A stretch of 50,956 nucleotides of DNA from Desulfobacterales bacterium (GTDB lineage: Bacteria > Desulfobacterota > Desulfobacteria > Desulfobacterales > JAHEIW01): assembly GCA_020348305.1 (NCBI GenBank), contig CP070746.1, positions 2,015,361-2,066,316 of the forward strand. The letters run 5' to 3'. The first letter of the stretch is position 1; the number at the start of each line of letters is the position of its first letter. The translations under genes were made by a program, and so were the position numbers. Of this stretch, positions 24,139 through 35,105 are shown in pieces. The notes beneath the pieces are model-generated. The model saw only the letters and a list, made by a program, of their open reading frames with translations. It did not search any database and was not told where the DNA came from.

Positions 24139-26913
24139 ATGAACCAATTATTAGCATTTCGTCGAAAAGCTGTCCTGATCATCCTCCTCATAAGTCCGAT
24201 TATACTTCTTTACGGATGTGCTTCCAACAAAGCTGCGGAAGTCAGCGCAGAGGGGCAAAAACTCATAACCGACATCATCACCAGTGAAGATGCCAAGTCA
24301 ACCATTGTAACGGTCAAAAGCAACCACCTGTTGACGTATACATCCATCAAGCAGGTTTTCCCAGTAGGTGTGCTCTTTCATTTTCCGGATACTTCCCTCG
24401 ACAAAATAAAAACGGTTTATGAACCACCGGACAATGATATCATCAGCTCGATTAAGGCGACAGAAATAAAAGAAGACGACAACACAACGACCTCCCGAAT
24501 CTTCATCGCCCTAAAAAGAGACGTCCCTTACGATATAGCACCTGGTGATGCGGGACTGCATATCTCTTTCCCCAAGGCAGCTGCTGTTGCCACTCAAACC
24601 GAGACACCGCCAAGCAAAGAAAAACCAACAGCGAAACAACCGCAACCTCCGTCGGTAATGAAAAAAGTACCGACAGCCATCCGGTTAAAATCGGTTGCCG
24701 CCACCCCGCTTCAAAAAAATGTAGTTATCAATGTTAAAGCCGACGGGACGATAAAAAATTACAAAACGTTTACCATGGACAATCCGCCCCGAATCGTCAT
24801 TGACATGTTTAAACTTCAAAGTCCATTTAAAAAAGAACAACGCATTAAAATTAAATCCAAGTGGGTAAAACAAATCCGTCATTTTGGTCATCAGGACAAA
24901 GTAAGGATGGTATTGGAAACCGACAAAGCCTATCTATCCAAATTTTCGACGACACCGATTGATAACGGTCTCTTGATTCATGTGGGTCAAATACCATCGA
25001 AACCGAGCAAAAAAGTTCAATCACCTGTGATTGCTCAAACTCCAAAACCGGTTAAAACTCAGGAAAAGAAAGAACCTCGTGTAAACGAAACAAAACCGGT
25101 GGCTATAGAAAAGAAAAAACCTGAAGCTAAAAAGGAGGTTAAAGAAAAAAAATACGACGAGCCCGCCTGGGTCAATCGCATCGATTTTACCAGCGAAGAG
25201 ACTGGAAAATCAGCAATTATCATCGGAACCACCCGACCAGTAAAATACGAAATCAAAAAAATTGCTGATAGAAGGCTGCATTTGAAACTGTTTGATACGA
25301 ATTTGCCGGAATACCGCAAACGTGCGCTGATTACCACCCGTTTTGAAAGTGCTGTTGACCGCATAACGCCGGTTCAAACACCTGCCATGAAAAATGAATC
25401 GATATTCACGATTGAACTGCGTGAAGCGGTTCCCTATTTTGTCGAACAAAAAGATAATCTTATCCGGGTGAATTTCACAGCCTCAAAAATTCCTCCCAAA
25501 CCGTATGAGGACGCCGACCTTCCGGCATGGAAGAAAGTTCTGGTCGAGGCTGAAGTCGAACCCAAAAAGAAAGCTGAAAAAGCAAAGGTACCGGCAGCAA
25601 TCAAAGAAGCGATAGAAATAAAGGAAAGAATACCCGTAGCGGAAAAGTCTCTTGAAGAACGTCTGGCGCAGGCCAAACCCGAAAAGAAATACACGGGTGA
25701 AAAAATTGCGCTTGATTTTTACGATACCGACATCAAAAACGTCTTCCGGATATTAAGGGAGATCAGTGGAAAAAATTTTGCGATCGACAAAAATGTAACC
25801 GGAAAAGTAACCCTTACGCTGGAAAAGCCGGTCCCGTGGGACCAGGTGCTCGACCTGGTGCTGAAAATGAATCAGCTCGGCATGACCATGGAAGGTGATA
25901 TTATCCGTATCGCCACACTGACCACACTGGCCCAAGAAGAAAAACTCAGACAAGCGAAACTGAAAGCCGAACAGCAGGCTAAAAAACAACAGGAAGCGCT
26001 TGAACCGCTATTTACCGAATATATTCCGATTAATTATTCCAATGCCAATACAGAAGTTTTGCCCCATGTGCAGGTTATTCTCACCGAAAATCGCGGAAAA
26101 GTCAGTGTGGATGCGCGTAACAATCAGCTTATCATGACCGACACGGTGGCAAAGATAAAACAGGCCAAGGAAATTGTTCAAAAAATCGATCAGGTGACCC
26201 CGCAGGTCATCATAGAGGCCAGAATTGTTGAAGCCAATACCGATTTCACAAGGACGCTTGGTTTCGACTGGGGTACCGTGACCCTGGATACATTTGATCT
26301 GTTTGGTGGCACTTTTGGTCCCACTACGTTTCTGGCCGACAATTTACCGCCGGCAGACCCAACAGCAGTGCTGGGTTTCAGCTTCGTCAAAGGAGACTTT
26401 TCAATCTTAAACGCCAGCCTTGAAGCCAGTGAAACAGAGGGGTTAACGAACATCCTGTCTGCTCCGAAGATTGTCACCTTGGACAACAAAAAGGCCAAAA
26501 TAAAACAAGGCTTTGAGGTGCCGTACCTGGAGCGGGACTCTTCCGGCAATGCCACGACGCGGTTTAAGGATGTGGATCTGTTGCTGGAAGTTACCCCTAG
26601 TGTGACCCCGGATGATCGGATTTCCTTGAGCATCTTTGTCACCAAAAATGAGGTCTTCCAGGAGACCGACATCGGACCTGCCTTGTCAACGAATGAGGCT
26701 AAAACTGAGATTCTGATGGACGACGGTGACACGGTGGTGATCGGAGGTATTCTCAAATCAACCAAAGTTGAGTCTGAGGACCGCATCCCCGGATTGGGAA
26801 AGATACCCGTGCTGGGCTGGCTGTTTAAAAGCCAAATCCATGATGACACTAAAAATGAGCTGTTAATCTTTATAACACCTCAAATTGTCAAGCTTGAACA
26901 GAAGAAATTGTAA
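24139..26913 (+). CDS. pilQ: Type IV pilus secretin PilQ
   Basis: The outer-membrane channel for the pilus fibre, 924 residues. The signal peptide carries a lipobox-like LLYGC (Cys at about residue 27). Three AMIN-type peptidoglycan-binding segments follow (about 50-145, 180-280 and 335-450), separated by Lys/Pro-rich linkers. Next come an STN domain (KIALDFYDTDIKNVFRILREIS), a secretin N1 domain (YIPINYSNANTEVLPHVQVIL) and the secretin core (VTPQVIIEARIVEAN, ... VVIGGILKSTKVESEDRIPGLGKIPVLGWLFKS). Two AMIN domains are common in PilQ; three is on the high side. It starts two bases after the pilP stop and ends just before a bidirectional terminator. Confidence 0.95.
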   Translation: MNQLLAFRRKAVLIILLISPIILLYGCASNKAAEVSAEGQKLITDIITSEDAKSTIVTVKSNHLLTYTSIKQVFPVGVLFHFPDTSLDKIKTVYEPPDNDIISSIKATEIKEDDNTTTSRIFIALKRDVPYDIAPGDAGLHISFPKAAAVATQTETPPSKEKPTAKQPQPPSVMKKVPTAIRLKSVAATPLQKNVVINVKADGTIKNYKTFTMDNPPRIVIDMFKLQSPFKKEQRIKIKSKWVKQIRHFGHQDKVRMVLETDKAYLSKFSTTPIDNGLLIHVGQIPSKPSKKVQSPVIAQTPKPVKTQEKKEPRVNETKPVAIEKKKPEAKKEVKEKKYDEPAWVNRIDFTSEETGKSAIIIGTTRPVKYEIKKIADRRLHLKLFDTNLPEYRKRALITTRFESAVDRITPVQTPAMKNESIFTIELREAVPYFVEQKDNLIRVNFTASKIPPKPYEDADLPAWKKVLVEAEVEPKKKAEKAKVPAAIKEAIEIKERIPVAEKSLEERLAQAKPEKKYTGEKIALDFYDTDIKNVFRILREISGKNFAIDKNVTGKVTLTLEKPVPWDQVLDLVLKMNQLGMTMEGDIIRIATLTTLAQEEKLRQAKLKAEQQAKKQQEALEPLFTEYIPINYSNANTEVLPHVQVILTENRGKVSVDARNNQLIMTDTVAKIKQAKEIVQKIDQVTPQVIIEARIVEANTDFTRTLGFDWGTVTLDTFDLFGGTFGPTTFLADNLPPADPTAVLGFSFVKGDFSILNASLEASETEGLTNILSAPKIVTLDNKKAKIKQGFEVPYLERDSSGNATTRFKDVDLLLEVTPSVTPDDRISLSIFVTKNEVFQETDIGPALSTNEAKTEILMDDGDTVVIGGILKSTKVESEDRIPGLGKIPVLGWLFKSQIHDDTKNELLIFITPQIVKLEQKKL

Positions 26914-26938
26914 GAACCCGATTTCGGCGTTTTTTGAT

Positions 26939-27003
26939 AAAAAAATTGCGAATGGTGATGGTCCCGATGTTTCGGATCCTCTTTACCCATTCGCAATTTT
27001 TTT
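26939..27003. terminator. Bidirectional intrinsic terminator between pilQ and the TPR lipoprotein gene
   Basis: A perfect ten-pair stem TTGCGAATGG/CCATTCGCAA (26946-26955 and 26987-26996) is flanked by seven A's on the left and seven T's on the right, so it terminates both convergent transcripts. The 31-base loop has a secondary imperfect stem of its own. Confidence 0.85.
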
Positions 27004-27760
27004 ATTTTAACTTTTTGAGGGCCAGTTGGGCCTCATCGGCTGCCGGACTGTCTGGTGCAAGCTCAATGACTTTCTCATAGGCGTAACGCGCTTTTTTATA
27101 ATCGCCTGATAATTGGCAAGCCTTGCCCAAATCGTGATAGAGTAAGGGTTGATCCGGTGCAATTTTTAGGGCTTTTTCCAGCTTGACAATCGCTTCTTGA
27201 ATCCGGTCCTGAGCAATGTAAGTGCGGGCAATTCCACGCAAAGCGTAGACAAAGTCGGGTTTTATTTCAAGCGCCTTAAGATAGTATTGCTCTGAAAGTT
27301 TGTATTCTTTTTTCTCATAGTAGACCCCTCCCAAGTTCGACAGTGGATAGTAAGGGGTCGCATAAAGCACATTATCGATCGCCTTCGTATAATACTCAAT
27401 GGCTGAATCCCATCGTTTCTGAACAGAGTACGCATTCCCTAAACTGTTCATCGCCGGCGCATAATCGGGCTTTAGATCTAAGGCCTTTTTGAAGTGACGA
27501 ATCGCCTGGTCGTATTTTTCTTTGCCCATGTAGGCAAGCCCCAAATCATTTTGAAGGAACGGATCATCAGGATTCAGCGCTTCAGCTTTTAAAAATTTTG
27601 TCAGCGCCATTGTATATTTTCGTTCGCGCAAATAGGCTTCACCCAGATTTCTTGCAGCTTCGGCCTCTTTTTTCCTCTGTTCCGAGTTTGTCGATGCACA
27701 CGCCGCCAATACGAGAACCAAAAAGATACAACATAAACCAAAAAACCGATGGGTATTCAT
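27002..27760 (-). CDS. TPR lipoprotein, PilF/PilW-like
   Basis: The 252-residue protein has a signal peptide with lipobox LAAC (Cys at about 21), then about six TPR units, clear from EAYLRERKYTMALTKFLKAEALNPD through GKEKYDQAIRHFKKALDLKPD to SGDYKKARYAYEKVIELAPDS. PilF/PilW are outer-membrane TPR lipoproteins needed for assembly of the PilQ multimer, with about this size. The gene is convergent with pilQ and shares its terminator, which fits a pilus role, but it is not in the operon, and general TPR lipoproteins look alike. The specific role is therefore probable, not proven. Confidence 0.8.
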   Translation of the reverse strand: MNTHRFFGLCCIFLVLVLAACASTNSEQRKKEAEAARNLGEAYLRERKYTMALTKFLKAEALNPDDPFLQNDLGLAYMGKEKYDQAIRHFKKALDLKPDYAPAMNSLGNAYSVQKRWDSAIEYYTKAIDNVLYATPYYPLSNLGGVYYEKKEYKLSEQYYLKALEIKPDFVYALRGIARTYIAQDRIQEAIVKLEKALKIAPDQPLLYHDLGKACQLSGDYKKARYAYEKVIELAPDSPAADEAQLALKKLK

Positions 27761-27934
27761 GCTACGGCACCTCTTTTACTTGAATTGGGATGGTCTTACA
27801 TCGTAAGGTTATCATCAAAAAATCAGCACTTAAAACGATTTGCTTAATGATGTTGCCATAAAATAGCAAATTTCAGGATATATTCCAATCAAGAGCGTAT
27901 CTTTTTTTCCGAAAGGATAATCCGTACCGATCCT

Positions 27935-29440
27935 TTACATCTTTTTTTTCAAACCTAAAATAATGGCAATCTCTTGAGCCGTACGCTCGACAAATCGCTT
28001 AAAATCGTCGCCGCTCAATGGTTGTCCGGGGGCCGGTACTTTCGCAAGATCTTTTGGGCGCATATACACCGGTGCATTGATCAGTTCCGGGTCCGGATTT
28101 ATGTTGAACTCACGTGGAAACCGTTTTTCAAAGTACATTTCCTGGAAGCCGGAAAACTTGAGGGCATGGGCGGTTGAATCGATCACCGCCACATCGTTGC
28201 TCTCAATAATGCCTTGCTCAGTAGCTGCCACCAATCCAGCTAAGGATTCGCCGCCATGGGTGCAGGCAATATGCCCGTTGCGGTTGGCCATAATTTCCCA
28301 GTCCATGATGGCCTGTTCTGTGACCTCGATAATAAAGACGCTTTGTTTGCCGGCCAATTGATTGTAGTGCTCCACCAGATGAATCACCCTCGGCATCGAA
28401 ACCGGGTTGCCGATCATGGCGGCCTGAGCCACACTGGGTTTGACCGTCACCGGCTCGAATTTGCGCTTGGCTGCATCGGGTTCCAGATAATAGCGATACA
28501 CCGGATTGGCATGTTCGGACTGAACACCTAAAATCTTTGGCAATGATCTTATAATGCCGACTTCATAAAATTTCAAAAAACCGCTCAGCACCGCCGTAAT
28601 ATTACCGGCATTTCCAATCGGCACCACGACAGCCGTATGGGCGAGGTCATATTCGAAATCCTGGGCGATCTCATAGGAATAAGACTCCTGTCCCAATATA
28701 CGCCACGCATTCTTTGAGTTTAAAAGGGCCACATGATAGTCTTCGGACAACGCTTCCACCACTTTCATGCAGTCATCAAAGACACCGGGAATCTCAAACA
28801 CGGTTGCGCCACTGCCAAGCGGCTGGGACAGCTGCTGGGGTGTTACTTTTTTGTGCGGCAGCAGCACGGCCGACTTGATCTGTGCCGGTAAATAAGAGGT
28901 ATACAGGGCTGCTGCAGCCGAGGTATCACCGGTGGAGGCGCAAACGGCTAAAACTTCCGACACCTTTCCGCTTTGAAGCATGTATTGGATATAACTTAAG
29001 GCACTGGCCATGCCCCGGTCTTTGAACGAGGCGCTGGGGTTTTGCCCATCGTTTTTAAAATAAAACCGGGTCCCCACCTGTTCCTGCAACAAGGCATTGG
29101 CTTCGACCATGGGCGTATGCCCCTCGCCCAGATAGACAATGGCCTTAACCGGAATCACCGGGCCAATAAACTCGTGATAGCGGTAGATGCCTTTTAAGGC
29201 CGGCTCATTGAGCATCTTGCGATAGTCAAATATGCGCTGCCAGATCTCAGCCGGAACGTTTTTCAGTTGGTCAACGTTGAGGTCATAAAGAAGAAGCACC
29301 TGACCACATTCCGGGCATACATACAGCAGTTTATCAATGCCAAATTCCCGGCTGCAGCCAAGGCAGCGATACATCAACCGACCTTTATGGCTTGGTATCA
29401 GATAGTTGCGAATCTCTTTTGGAAAATCACCAAGTTTCAC
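27935..29440 (-). CDS. thrC: Threonine synthase
   Basis: A PLP enzyme that converts O-phosphohomoserine to threonine. The 501 residues include an N-terminal zinc-ribbon-like segment (RCLGCSREF ... YVCPECG), then the fold-type II core. PLP-lysine context is [18 protein letters not shown]; other marks are [18 protein letters not shown] and the glycine-rich [20 protein letters not shown]. The N-terminal ribbon is seen in archaeal and some bacterial ThrC. Translation starts at GTG 29440, which overlaps the stop of serS (GTGA), so the two are coupled. No terminator with a U-tract follows the gene. Confidence 0.93.
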   Translation of the reverse strand: MKLGDFPKEIRNYLIPSHKGRLMYRCLGCSREFGIDKLLYVCPECGQVLLLYDLNVDQLKNVPAEIWQRIFDYRKMLNEPALKGIYRYHEFIGPVIPVKAIVYLGEGHTPMVEANALLQEQVGTRFYFKNDGQNPSASFKDRGMASALSYIQYMLQSGKVSEVLAVCASTGDTSAAAALYTSYLPAQIKSAVLLPHKKVTPQQLSQPLGSGATVFEIPGVFDDCMKVVEALSEDYHVALLNSKNAWRILGQESYSYEIAQDFEYDLAHTAVVVPIGNAGNITAVLSGFLKFYEVGIIRSLPKILGVQSEHANPVYRYYLEPDAAKRKFEPVTVKPSVAQAAMIGNPVSMPRVIHLVEHYNQLAGKQSVFIIEVTEQAIMDWEIMANRNGHIACTHGGESLAGLVAATEQGIIESNDVAVIDSTAHALKFSGFQEMYFEKRFPREFNINPDPELINAPVYMRPKDLAKVPAPGQPLSGDDFKRFVERTAQEIAIILGLKKKM

Positions 29441-30711
29441 GCTTCGATTCTTTCCATGCCCCCTAAATAGGGTCTAAGCACTTCGGGTATAACTACCGAA
29501 CCGTCGGTCTGTTGAAAATTTTCAAGCAGCGCCGCCACGGTGCGACCCACTGCAAGCCCGGAGCCGTTTAAGGTATGGACAAGTTCGGTACCCTTTTTGC
29601 CTTTTCGTTTGAAGCGGATATTGGCTCGCCGAGCTTGGAAATCTTCAAAATTGCTGCACGATGAAATCTCCCGGTATACACCCTGGGCCGGCATCCAAAC
29701 CTCAATATCGTAAGTTTTCGCAGCCGAAAAGCCCAAATCTCCGGTGCATAGCTCCACCACCTGATAGGGAATTTGCAGCTGTTTTAAAATCGTCTCGGCA
29801 TCGTTCAAGAGCGTCTCAAGTTCATCATAGGATGTTTCAGGCGTCGTCAATTTGACGAGTTCGACTTTGTTGAACTGGTGTTGTCGAATTAACCCGCGCG
29901 TATCCCTTCCATACGAACCTGCTTCGGATCGAAAACACGGGGTATATGCTGTATAGTAAATTGGCAGCATGTCTTCGTCCAGGATTTCACCCTGATGAAT
30001 ATTGGTCACCGGAACCTCGGCCGTGGGGATTAAAAAATAATCCCAGTCTGAAAGCTTAAAGAGATCTTCCTCGAATTTCGGTAATTGACCGGTGTGGGTC
30101 ATGGCCTGCCGATTGACAATAAACGGCGGCAGGGTCTCTGTATAACCGTGAGAAGTGGTATGGATATCAAGCATAAAGTTAATTAAGGCTCGTTCTAACT
30201 TTGCACCTGACCCGAAATATAGTGGAAACCGCGCACCGGCAATTTTAGCCGCTCTGTCAAAATCAAGTATGCCAAGAATATTGCCTAGATCCCAATGCGG
30301 TTTGGGGTCGGATCTAAATTCGGGTATCTGTCCAACGGTTTTAATAATCGGATTTTCGGAGCTATCCTTTCCGATTGGAACGGATGAATGCGCCAAGTTC
30401 GGAAGTCCTAAAAGAATTCCGTCAAGCTGTTCCTGATTGAATGCTAGATTTTTGTCTAGCTCTTTTATTTTTGATGAGACCTCTCGCATCTCGGCCACCA
30501 GGGCGTCTGCATTGTCACCGGCTTTTTTCATCTCTGCAATCTGATCCGAAACCACATTGCGCCGGTGTCTGAGTGCTTCTATTTCCTGCAGAATCTCCCG
30601 GCGATCTTCATCACATTTTTTAAATGTCTCCAAATCGGCCGTTTGACCGCGGGCATCCAAGGCTTTTTGAACTTGAGGCAAATTCTTTCTTAATAACTTG
30701 ATTTCAAGCAT
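29437..30711 (-). CDS. serS: Seryl-tRNA synthetase
   Basis: Class II synthetase of 424 residues, full length. The N-terminal tRNA-binding coiled coil is visible (about 30-110, [22 protein letters not shown] onward). The core shows motif 2 ([29 protein letters not shown]) and motif 3 ([19 protein letters not shown]), plus the TAEVPVTN serine-binding loop. It is first in a two-gene unit with thrC, which overlaps its stop codon. Charging of tRNA-Ser and threonine synthesis have no obvious functional tie. Confidence 0.97.
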   Translation of the reverse strand: MLEIKLLRKNLPQVQKALDARGQTADLETFKKCDEDRREILQEIEALRHRRNVVSDQIAEMKKAGDNADALVAEMREVSSKIKELDKNLAFNQEQLDGILLGLPNLAHSSVPIGKDSSENPIIKTVGQIPEFRSDPKPHWDLGNILGILDFDRAAKIAGARFPLYFGSGAKLERALINFMLDIHTTSHGYTETLPPFIVNRQAMTHTGQLPKFEEDLFKLSDWDYFLIPTAEVPVTNIHQGEILDEDMLPIYYTAYTPCFRSEAGSYGRDTRGLIRQHQFNKVELVKLTTPETSYDELETLLNDAETILKQLQIPYQVVELCTGDLGFSAAKTYDIEVWMPAQGVYREISSCSNFEDFQARRANIRFKRKGKKGTELVHTLNGSGLAVGRTVAALLENFQQTDGSVVIPEVLRPYLGGMERIEA

Positions 30712-30895
30712 AATCGTATTTATGTTATAGAGTTATGCGATATCTTGCTTAAGTTTTACTGAAAAAGTCAGGGAATTAAAGTACTGCCGGAGTTAGCACG
30801 CAGCCGATATTTAGTCAACGATTATTGATCGGGATTGAGTTGCATCTACTTTGTTGAATGCTACATCTTCAAAATTTTTGCTGGGGAGACGTCAC

Positions 30896-31483
30896 ATGGA
30901 CGAAATTCAGATTGCAAAAAATCAAATTCGCAGTGATATTGCAAAAATCTTAGCAGAGCTTTCAAATAAAGACATCGCTGAAAAAACCAAAGCTATCGAA
31001 AAAAAGCTTTTTGAGTTTGCCAATTTTTTAGAAGCAAGAATTGCGCTGCTCTACGTCAACTGCAATAACGAAGTCGCCACTGGAGATATTTTAGCCAAAA
31101 GTTACTTTTTCAATAAGGTTGTTGTATTGCCGACATTTAATATAGAAACATTTGAAATGACAATAATGAAAGTCGAGGACCCCGAAAAAGACCTGGTTGT
31201 CGGCCCAAGAGGAATTCTTGAGCCAGACGCAATCCGCTGCAAAATAGTGCCTATTGATCGGGTTGATATTGCGATAATTCCAGCAATCGCGTTGGATGAA
31301 AAAGGCGGACGGATAGGCTCCGGTGAAGGATATTACGACAGGCTGATTCCCAATTTAGCGATTACAACCCGGAAGGTCGCTCTAGCCCTTGAAGAGCAAA
31401 TCATTCAACAGGTTCCCATCGAATCCCACGACAAACATGTTGATATTATCATAACCGATAAACGAATTATTTATAAAATTTAA
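30896..31483 (+). CDS. 5-formyltetrahydrofolate cyclo-ligase
   Basis: Converts 5-formyl-THF to 5,10-methenyl-THF with ATP, salvaging folate. I start at ATG 30896, preceded by GGGGAG; the TTG at 30851 is an unneeded extension. The roughly 195-residue product has the family C-terminal signature GGRIGSGEGYYDRLI, PGTAFD-like IPAIALDEKG and the ALALEEQIIQQVPIESHDKHVD end. The N-terminal half is more divergent. The gene is convergent with the potassium channel gene. A seven-pair hairpin without a U-tract lies at 31515-31532. Confidence 0.9.
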   Translation: MDEIQIAKNQIRSDIAKILAELSNKDIAEKTKAIEKKLFEFANFLEARIALLYVNCNNEVATGDILAKSYFFNKVVVLPTFNIETFEMTIMKVEDPEKDLVVGPRGILEPDAIRCKIVPIDRVDIAIIPAIALDEKGGRIGSGEGYYDRLIPNLAITTRKVALALEEQIIQQVPIESHDKHVDIIITDKRIIYKI

Positions 31484-31544
31484 AAAGTGATCGGTTTGTG
31501 ACTTCCGAAGAAGGGTCAGCGATCTGGCCCATATGCTATGCCTA

Positions 31545-32561
31545 TTATTCGTGAACTTCCTTTTGGGGATTCAAAATTTGTTCAAGCTTTTGAAGATTAT
31601 CAACCTCTCCCACTGCAATCACGGTATCATCCGGCTTGATGACCGCTTCAAATGATGGATTAAACATCATGCTGCCATCCGGTTTTTTGATGGCGATGAT
31701 AATAAGATTATAGTTTTGGCGGATTCCGGAATCCTTTAACATCACATTGACCAACTCGGAAGGCTCAGCGACGGGAATTTCCTCCATCTGAATATCTTTT
31801 CGGGTATGCGCAAAGGCAAGATCCAGAAAGGACGTCACTGTGGGTCGAATAATCCGATGGGCCATACTCACCGCCCCCATTTCATAAGGCGACTCTACCG
31901 TATCGGCACCGGCTGCCTTCAACTTGCTCTTTGATTCTTCCTGACTAGCGCGGGCAATGATGGTAAGCTCCGGGGCAAGCTGCCTCGCGGTTAACACCAA
32001 AAAAACGTTATCCGTATCCGTGCCTAATGCTGCAACCAGAACTTTGGCACGCTGAATTCCGGCCTTGATCAGGTTGATCTCTTCAGTCGCCTCACCGTTA
32101 ATATAAAGTATACCATCTTGATCCATCACTGGAATCTGCGCCGGATTCTTTTCGACAACTACCACATCCAGCGGTTTTCGTCTTAGATTGCGGCATAGAA
32201 CCCGACCAATGCGCCCGTATCCACAGACGATATAATGGCTTTTTAATCGATCAATTTTTTTATCCAATCTTCTCCTCCCCATAATGACTCTGATTCGTCC
32301 TTCGACCATAAACTGCACAACGGCTGCAGCGACATACAATGTGAAACCAACGCCGGAAAATATGAGAAAAATGGAGAATATGCGCCCCCCTGCACCGACA
32401 TCATGCACTTCACGGTATCCAACCGTAGAAATGGTTATAACTGTCATGTAAAGTGCATCCAATATCCCCCAGTTCTCAATGAGCATGTACCCTACAGTAC
32501 CGATAATTATGATGAATGCCGACAATACAACAGATATGATCAGATGTCTCGTGCGATCCAT
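31545..32561 (-). CDS. Potassium channel with RCK (TrkA-N/TrkA-C) domains
   Basis: The 338-residue protein has two transmembrane helices (about 9-27 and 63-86) around a pore loop with the selectivity filter TISTVGY, then a cytoplasmic RCK domain. Its Rossmann NAD-binding motif is VCGYGRIGRVLCRNLRR, followed by VVVEKNP, an acidic residue at the expected ribose contact, and AALGTDTDNVFLVLTAR. A TrkA-C/RCK-C regulatory domain closes the protein (PDDTVIAVGEVDNLQKLEQIL). This is the layout of MthK-type and Kch-type channels. Ion selectivity is inferred from the filter sequence. Confidence 0.9.
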   Translation of the reverse strand: MDRTRHLIISVVLSAFIIIIGTVGYMLIENWGILDALYMTVITISTVGYREVHDVGAGGRIFSIFLIFSGVGFTLYVAAAVVQFMVEGRIRVIMGRRRLDKKIDRLKSHYIVCGYGRIGRVLCRNLRRKPLDVVVVEKNPAQIPVMDQDGILYINGEATEEINLIKAGIQRAKVLVAALGTDTDNVFLVLTARQLAPELTIIARASQEESKSKLKAAGADTVESPYEMGAVSMAHRIIRPTVTSFLDLAFAHTRKDIQMEEIPVAEPSELVNVMLKDSGIRQNYNLIIIAIKKPDGSMMFNPSFEAVIKPDDTVIAVGEVDNLQKLEQILNPQKEVHE

Positions 32562-32774
32562 TTCAGCGCCTTAAGATTCTTGAGTCATGCTTTTATTTCT
32601 CATTATGGTAATATTCTATAAAAAATCAATTACTTTTTAGAAACTGACGTAAACTTGCTTTTTCTCTTATCGCCAACACCTTATGTCCGGCAATATTTCA
32701 TGTTGTCACCGCGAAAAAACGTAAACATTTAGATCCTTGACCGAAACCCCTTTGATTTGGTAGAAAAAATTGTT

Positions 32775-33434
32775 ATGGAAAATGAGTCCCTCAAATACGA
32801 ACGTCAGCGCGATGAGATGGTGCGCCAGCAGATTGAATCGCGTGGCATCATTAATCCAAGTGTACTTGCAGCGTTGCGAAACGTTCCACGTCATCTTTTT
32901 GTCAGCGAAGCTTTAAGGGATCAGGCGTATGGTGATTTCCCTCTGCCCATTGGGGAACAACAGACCATCTCGCAACCATTTATCGTGGCCGAAATGACCC
33001 AGGCCTTAGAGCTTGGAAAAGACGATCGGGTACTTGAAATCGGGACCGGATCGGGATATCAGGCGGCTATTTTAGCGGAGATTGCTTATCGCGTTTACAC
33101 CGTGGAAAGAATACGATCATTGTTCCTGCAAGCGCGCAAGCTTTTAGATAAGCTGAAATATCACAACATCGTCATGCGTTGTGCGGACGGAACCGTCGGA
33201 TGGGAAGATGAAAGCCCTTTTGATGCCATTATCGTTACCGCAGGCGCTCCAATAATTCCCGAATCGTTAGTTAATCAGCTTACCGAAGGTGGTCGTCTGG
33301 TGGTGCCCGTCGGAAATCAGCACTCACAAGATCTGATAAAAATTACCAAGGACCGCAGGGGAATTCATCAAACCAATCTGGGTGGCTGCAGATTTGTTAA
33401 ATTGGTTGGAAAACACGGCTGGAGTGAATCATGA
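32775..33434 (+). CDS. pcm: Protein-L-isoaspartate O-methyltransferase
   Basis: A SAM-dependent enzyme that repairs isoaspartyl residues in damaged proteins. I start at ATG 32775, giving about 219 residues; TTG 32757 is possible. Family motifs are present: [29 protein letters not shown], the SAM loop [18 protein letters not shown] and VYTVERI, then [20 protein letters not shown] and the GGRLVVPVG strand. The stop codon overlaps the next start (ATGA), so the DUF368 gene is translationally coupled. Confidence 0.94.
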   Translation: MENESLKYERQRDEMVRQQIESRGIINPSVLAALRNVPRHLFVSEALRDQAYGDFPLPIGEQQTISQPFIVAEMTQALELGKDDRVLEIGTGSGYQAAILAEIAYRVYTVERIRSLFLQARKLLDKLKYHNIVMRCADGTVGWEDESPFDAIIVTAGAPIIPESLVNQLTEGGRLVVPVGNQHSQDLIKITKDRRGIHQTNLGGCRFVKLVGKHGWSES

Positions 33435-34405
33435 ATAGAAAAAATAATATGACATGGAAAGATGCATTTTTTTCCAGCCCAGGACCAAACTCGATAAAAA
33501 GTGCCGCCGGATTATCTCTTAAAGGTATGTGCATGGGTTCGGCCGATGTGATCCCTGGGGTTTCCGGTGGAACGATAGCATTGATTACAGGAATCTATGA
33601 ACACCTGATCCAGGCGATTCGATCGATCGATTCCGTAATGCTGAAAAAGTTATTGAAGGTTGACCTTAAGAGCGCCCTAGCCCACATACACGTTCGATTC
33701 CTGATTTCTCTGTTTTTCGGCATCGGCGTAGCTATCGTAAGCCTTGCCCGATTAATGAATTATCTTCTGCATCATCATCCCGTCCACACCTGGAGTCTCT
33801 TTTTCGGACTCATTGCCGCATCTATTCTTGTAGTCGGTAAACAAGTAAAACATTGGTGGGGCAGCGCGGGTGTATGTTTTCTTGCAGGTACGGCAGCAGC
33901 CACCATCATTGTCAACCTGATACCGGTGGCCACCCCTGAAGAATTATGGTTTATTTTTCTGTGTGGCATAATAGCCATCTGTGCGATGATTTTACCGGGA
34001 ATCAGCGGTGCCTTTATCCTGTTAATTCTTGGCAAATACGAGTTCATCACGGCCACATTGAAAAATCCGTTTTTACCCCCAAACTTTTTCATTATAGTGG
34101 TGTTCGGTGCCGGCTGTTTGATCGGTTTACTAATATTTTCCAGAGTGTTGAATTATTTTCTACAAAAATTTCACAACATGACCATCGCATTTCTAACCGG
34201 TCTGATGACCGGATCCATCCAAAAAATCTGGCCTTGGAAAGAAGTACTTGAAACTCGGATGATAAGGGGTAGTAGCCATGTTCTGTGGGGGCGCAATATT
34301 TTACCGGATGCCATTGATGGGGAAATCTTTTTTGCGGTTTTGCTGGCTATAATCGGTTTTATTGCAGTGATGGTTATTGAGGGTATGTCGCGAGAAAGGA
34401 TTTAA
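33431..34405 (+). CDS. popT: DUF368 membrane protein, putative undecaprenyl-phosphate translocase (PopT)
   Basis: The 324-residue protein has the DUF368 signature near its N-terminus ([29 protein letters not shown]) and its second inverted copy ([24 protein letters not shown]), with about eight hydrophobic helices between and after. Members of this family have been shown in other bacteria to recycle undecaprenyl phosphate across the inner membrane (PopT). The first gene of the pair is pcm, overlapping by four bases. The symbol is assigned from family, not from any unusual sequence feature. Confidence 0.85.
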   Translation: MNRKNNMTWKDAFFSSPGPNSIKSAAGLSLKGMCMGSADVIPGVSGGTIALITGIYEHLIQAIRSIDSVMLKKLLKVDLKSALAHIHVRFLISLFFGIGVAIVSLARLMNYLLHHHPVHTWSLFFGLIAASILVVGKQVKHWWGSAGVCFLAGTAAATIIVNLIPVATPEELWFIFLCGIIAICAMILPGISGAFILLILGKYEFITATLKNPFLPPNFFIIVVFGAGCLIGLLIFSRVLNYFLQKFHNMTIAFLTGLMTGSIQKIWPWKEVLETRMIRGSSHVLWGRNILPDAIDGEIFFAVLLAIIGFIAVMVIEGMSRERI

Positions 34406-34469
34406 AGTCGCATAGCGTATTTATAAAAATATTTAGTTGCCAAAAGATCCATGGCGAAGGACGGGGCGC

Positions 34470-35000
34470 TTAATTGTCGTTTTTTTGCATTTTAGATTTT
34501 CGCTTGTCCGGGGTAGATGTTTGAGCGAACTTTTCTTTTATTTTTCTTTGAACCAGCGCGGGAACCATCCCATTAATATTACCACCAAATTGAGCAGCTT
34601 CTTTGATTATCGATGAGCTGGTGTAGATCCATCGCAAACCGGTCATCAGAAAAACCGTCTGAACTTCTCGATTGAGTTTGCGGTTCATTAGCGCCATCTG
34701 AAACTCATATTCAAAATCCGACAAGGCGCGCAAGCCGCGCAGTATACCATGTGCTTTTCGTTTCTTAGCATATTCCACCAGCAGACCATCAAATGTGTCG
34801 ATTTCAACATTGGGAAATTTTTTCAGGCTGACCTTTAGCATTTCAATCCGTTCTTCGACGGTAAAAAGTCCTTCTTTGCCAGGATTGTACAAGATGGCAA
34901 CAATAATTTTGTCAAAAATTTTCAGACCTCTTTCAACAATGTCCAGATGACCGTTTGTAACAGGATCAAAGGAACCGGGATAAATGGCAATTCTCTTCAT
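34470..35000 (-). CDS. coaD: Phosphopantetheine adenylyltransferase
   Basis: Catalyses the penultimate step of coenzyme A synthesis. The nucleotidyltransferase motif YPGSFDPVTNGHLDIVERG is at residues 8-26; the second motif, YTSSSIIKEAAQFGGN, lies near 125. At 176 residues it is a little longer than average because of a Lys-rich tail. An AAGGA ribosome-binding site precedes the ATG. rsmD lies 105 bases upstream on the same strand, the order seen in many genomes. Confidence 0.95.
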   Translation of the reverse strand: MKRIAIYPGSFDPVTNGHLDIVERGLKIFDKIIVAILYNPGKEGLFTVEERIEMLKVSLKKFPNVEIDTFDGLLVEYAKKRKAHGILRGLRALSDFEYEFQMALMNRKLNREVQTVFLMTGLRWIYTSSSIIKEAAQFGGNINGMVPALVQRKIKEKFAQTSTPDKRKSKMQKNDN

Positions 35001-35105
35001 CGTCTAATTCATCCTTTTTCTGATTACTTTTCTTCGCGTCATTCCACACAGTAAAAATTTAGAAATGTGATTGAATGAAATCAGCAGTCATTGCTTCGCG
35101 CAACC

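Noticed and set aside
30712..30895. 6S RNA, often found next to the 5-formyl-THF cyclo-ligase gene
   Set aside because: Only about 180 bases are available and I see no long bulged hairpin of the 6S type.
31515..31532. Seven-pair hairpin between two convergent genes as a terminator
   Set aside because: No T-run on either side; may still pause polymerase, but it is not a convincing intrinsic terminator.
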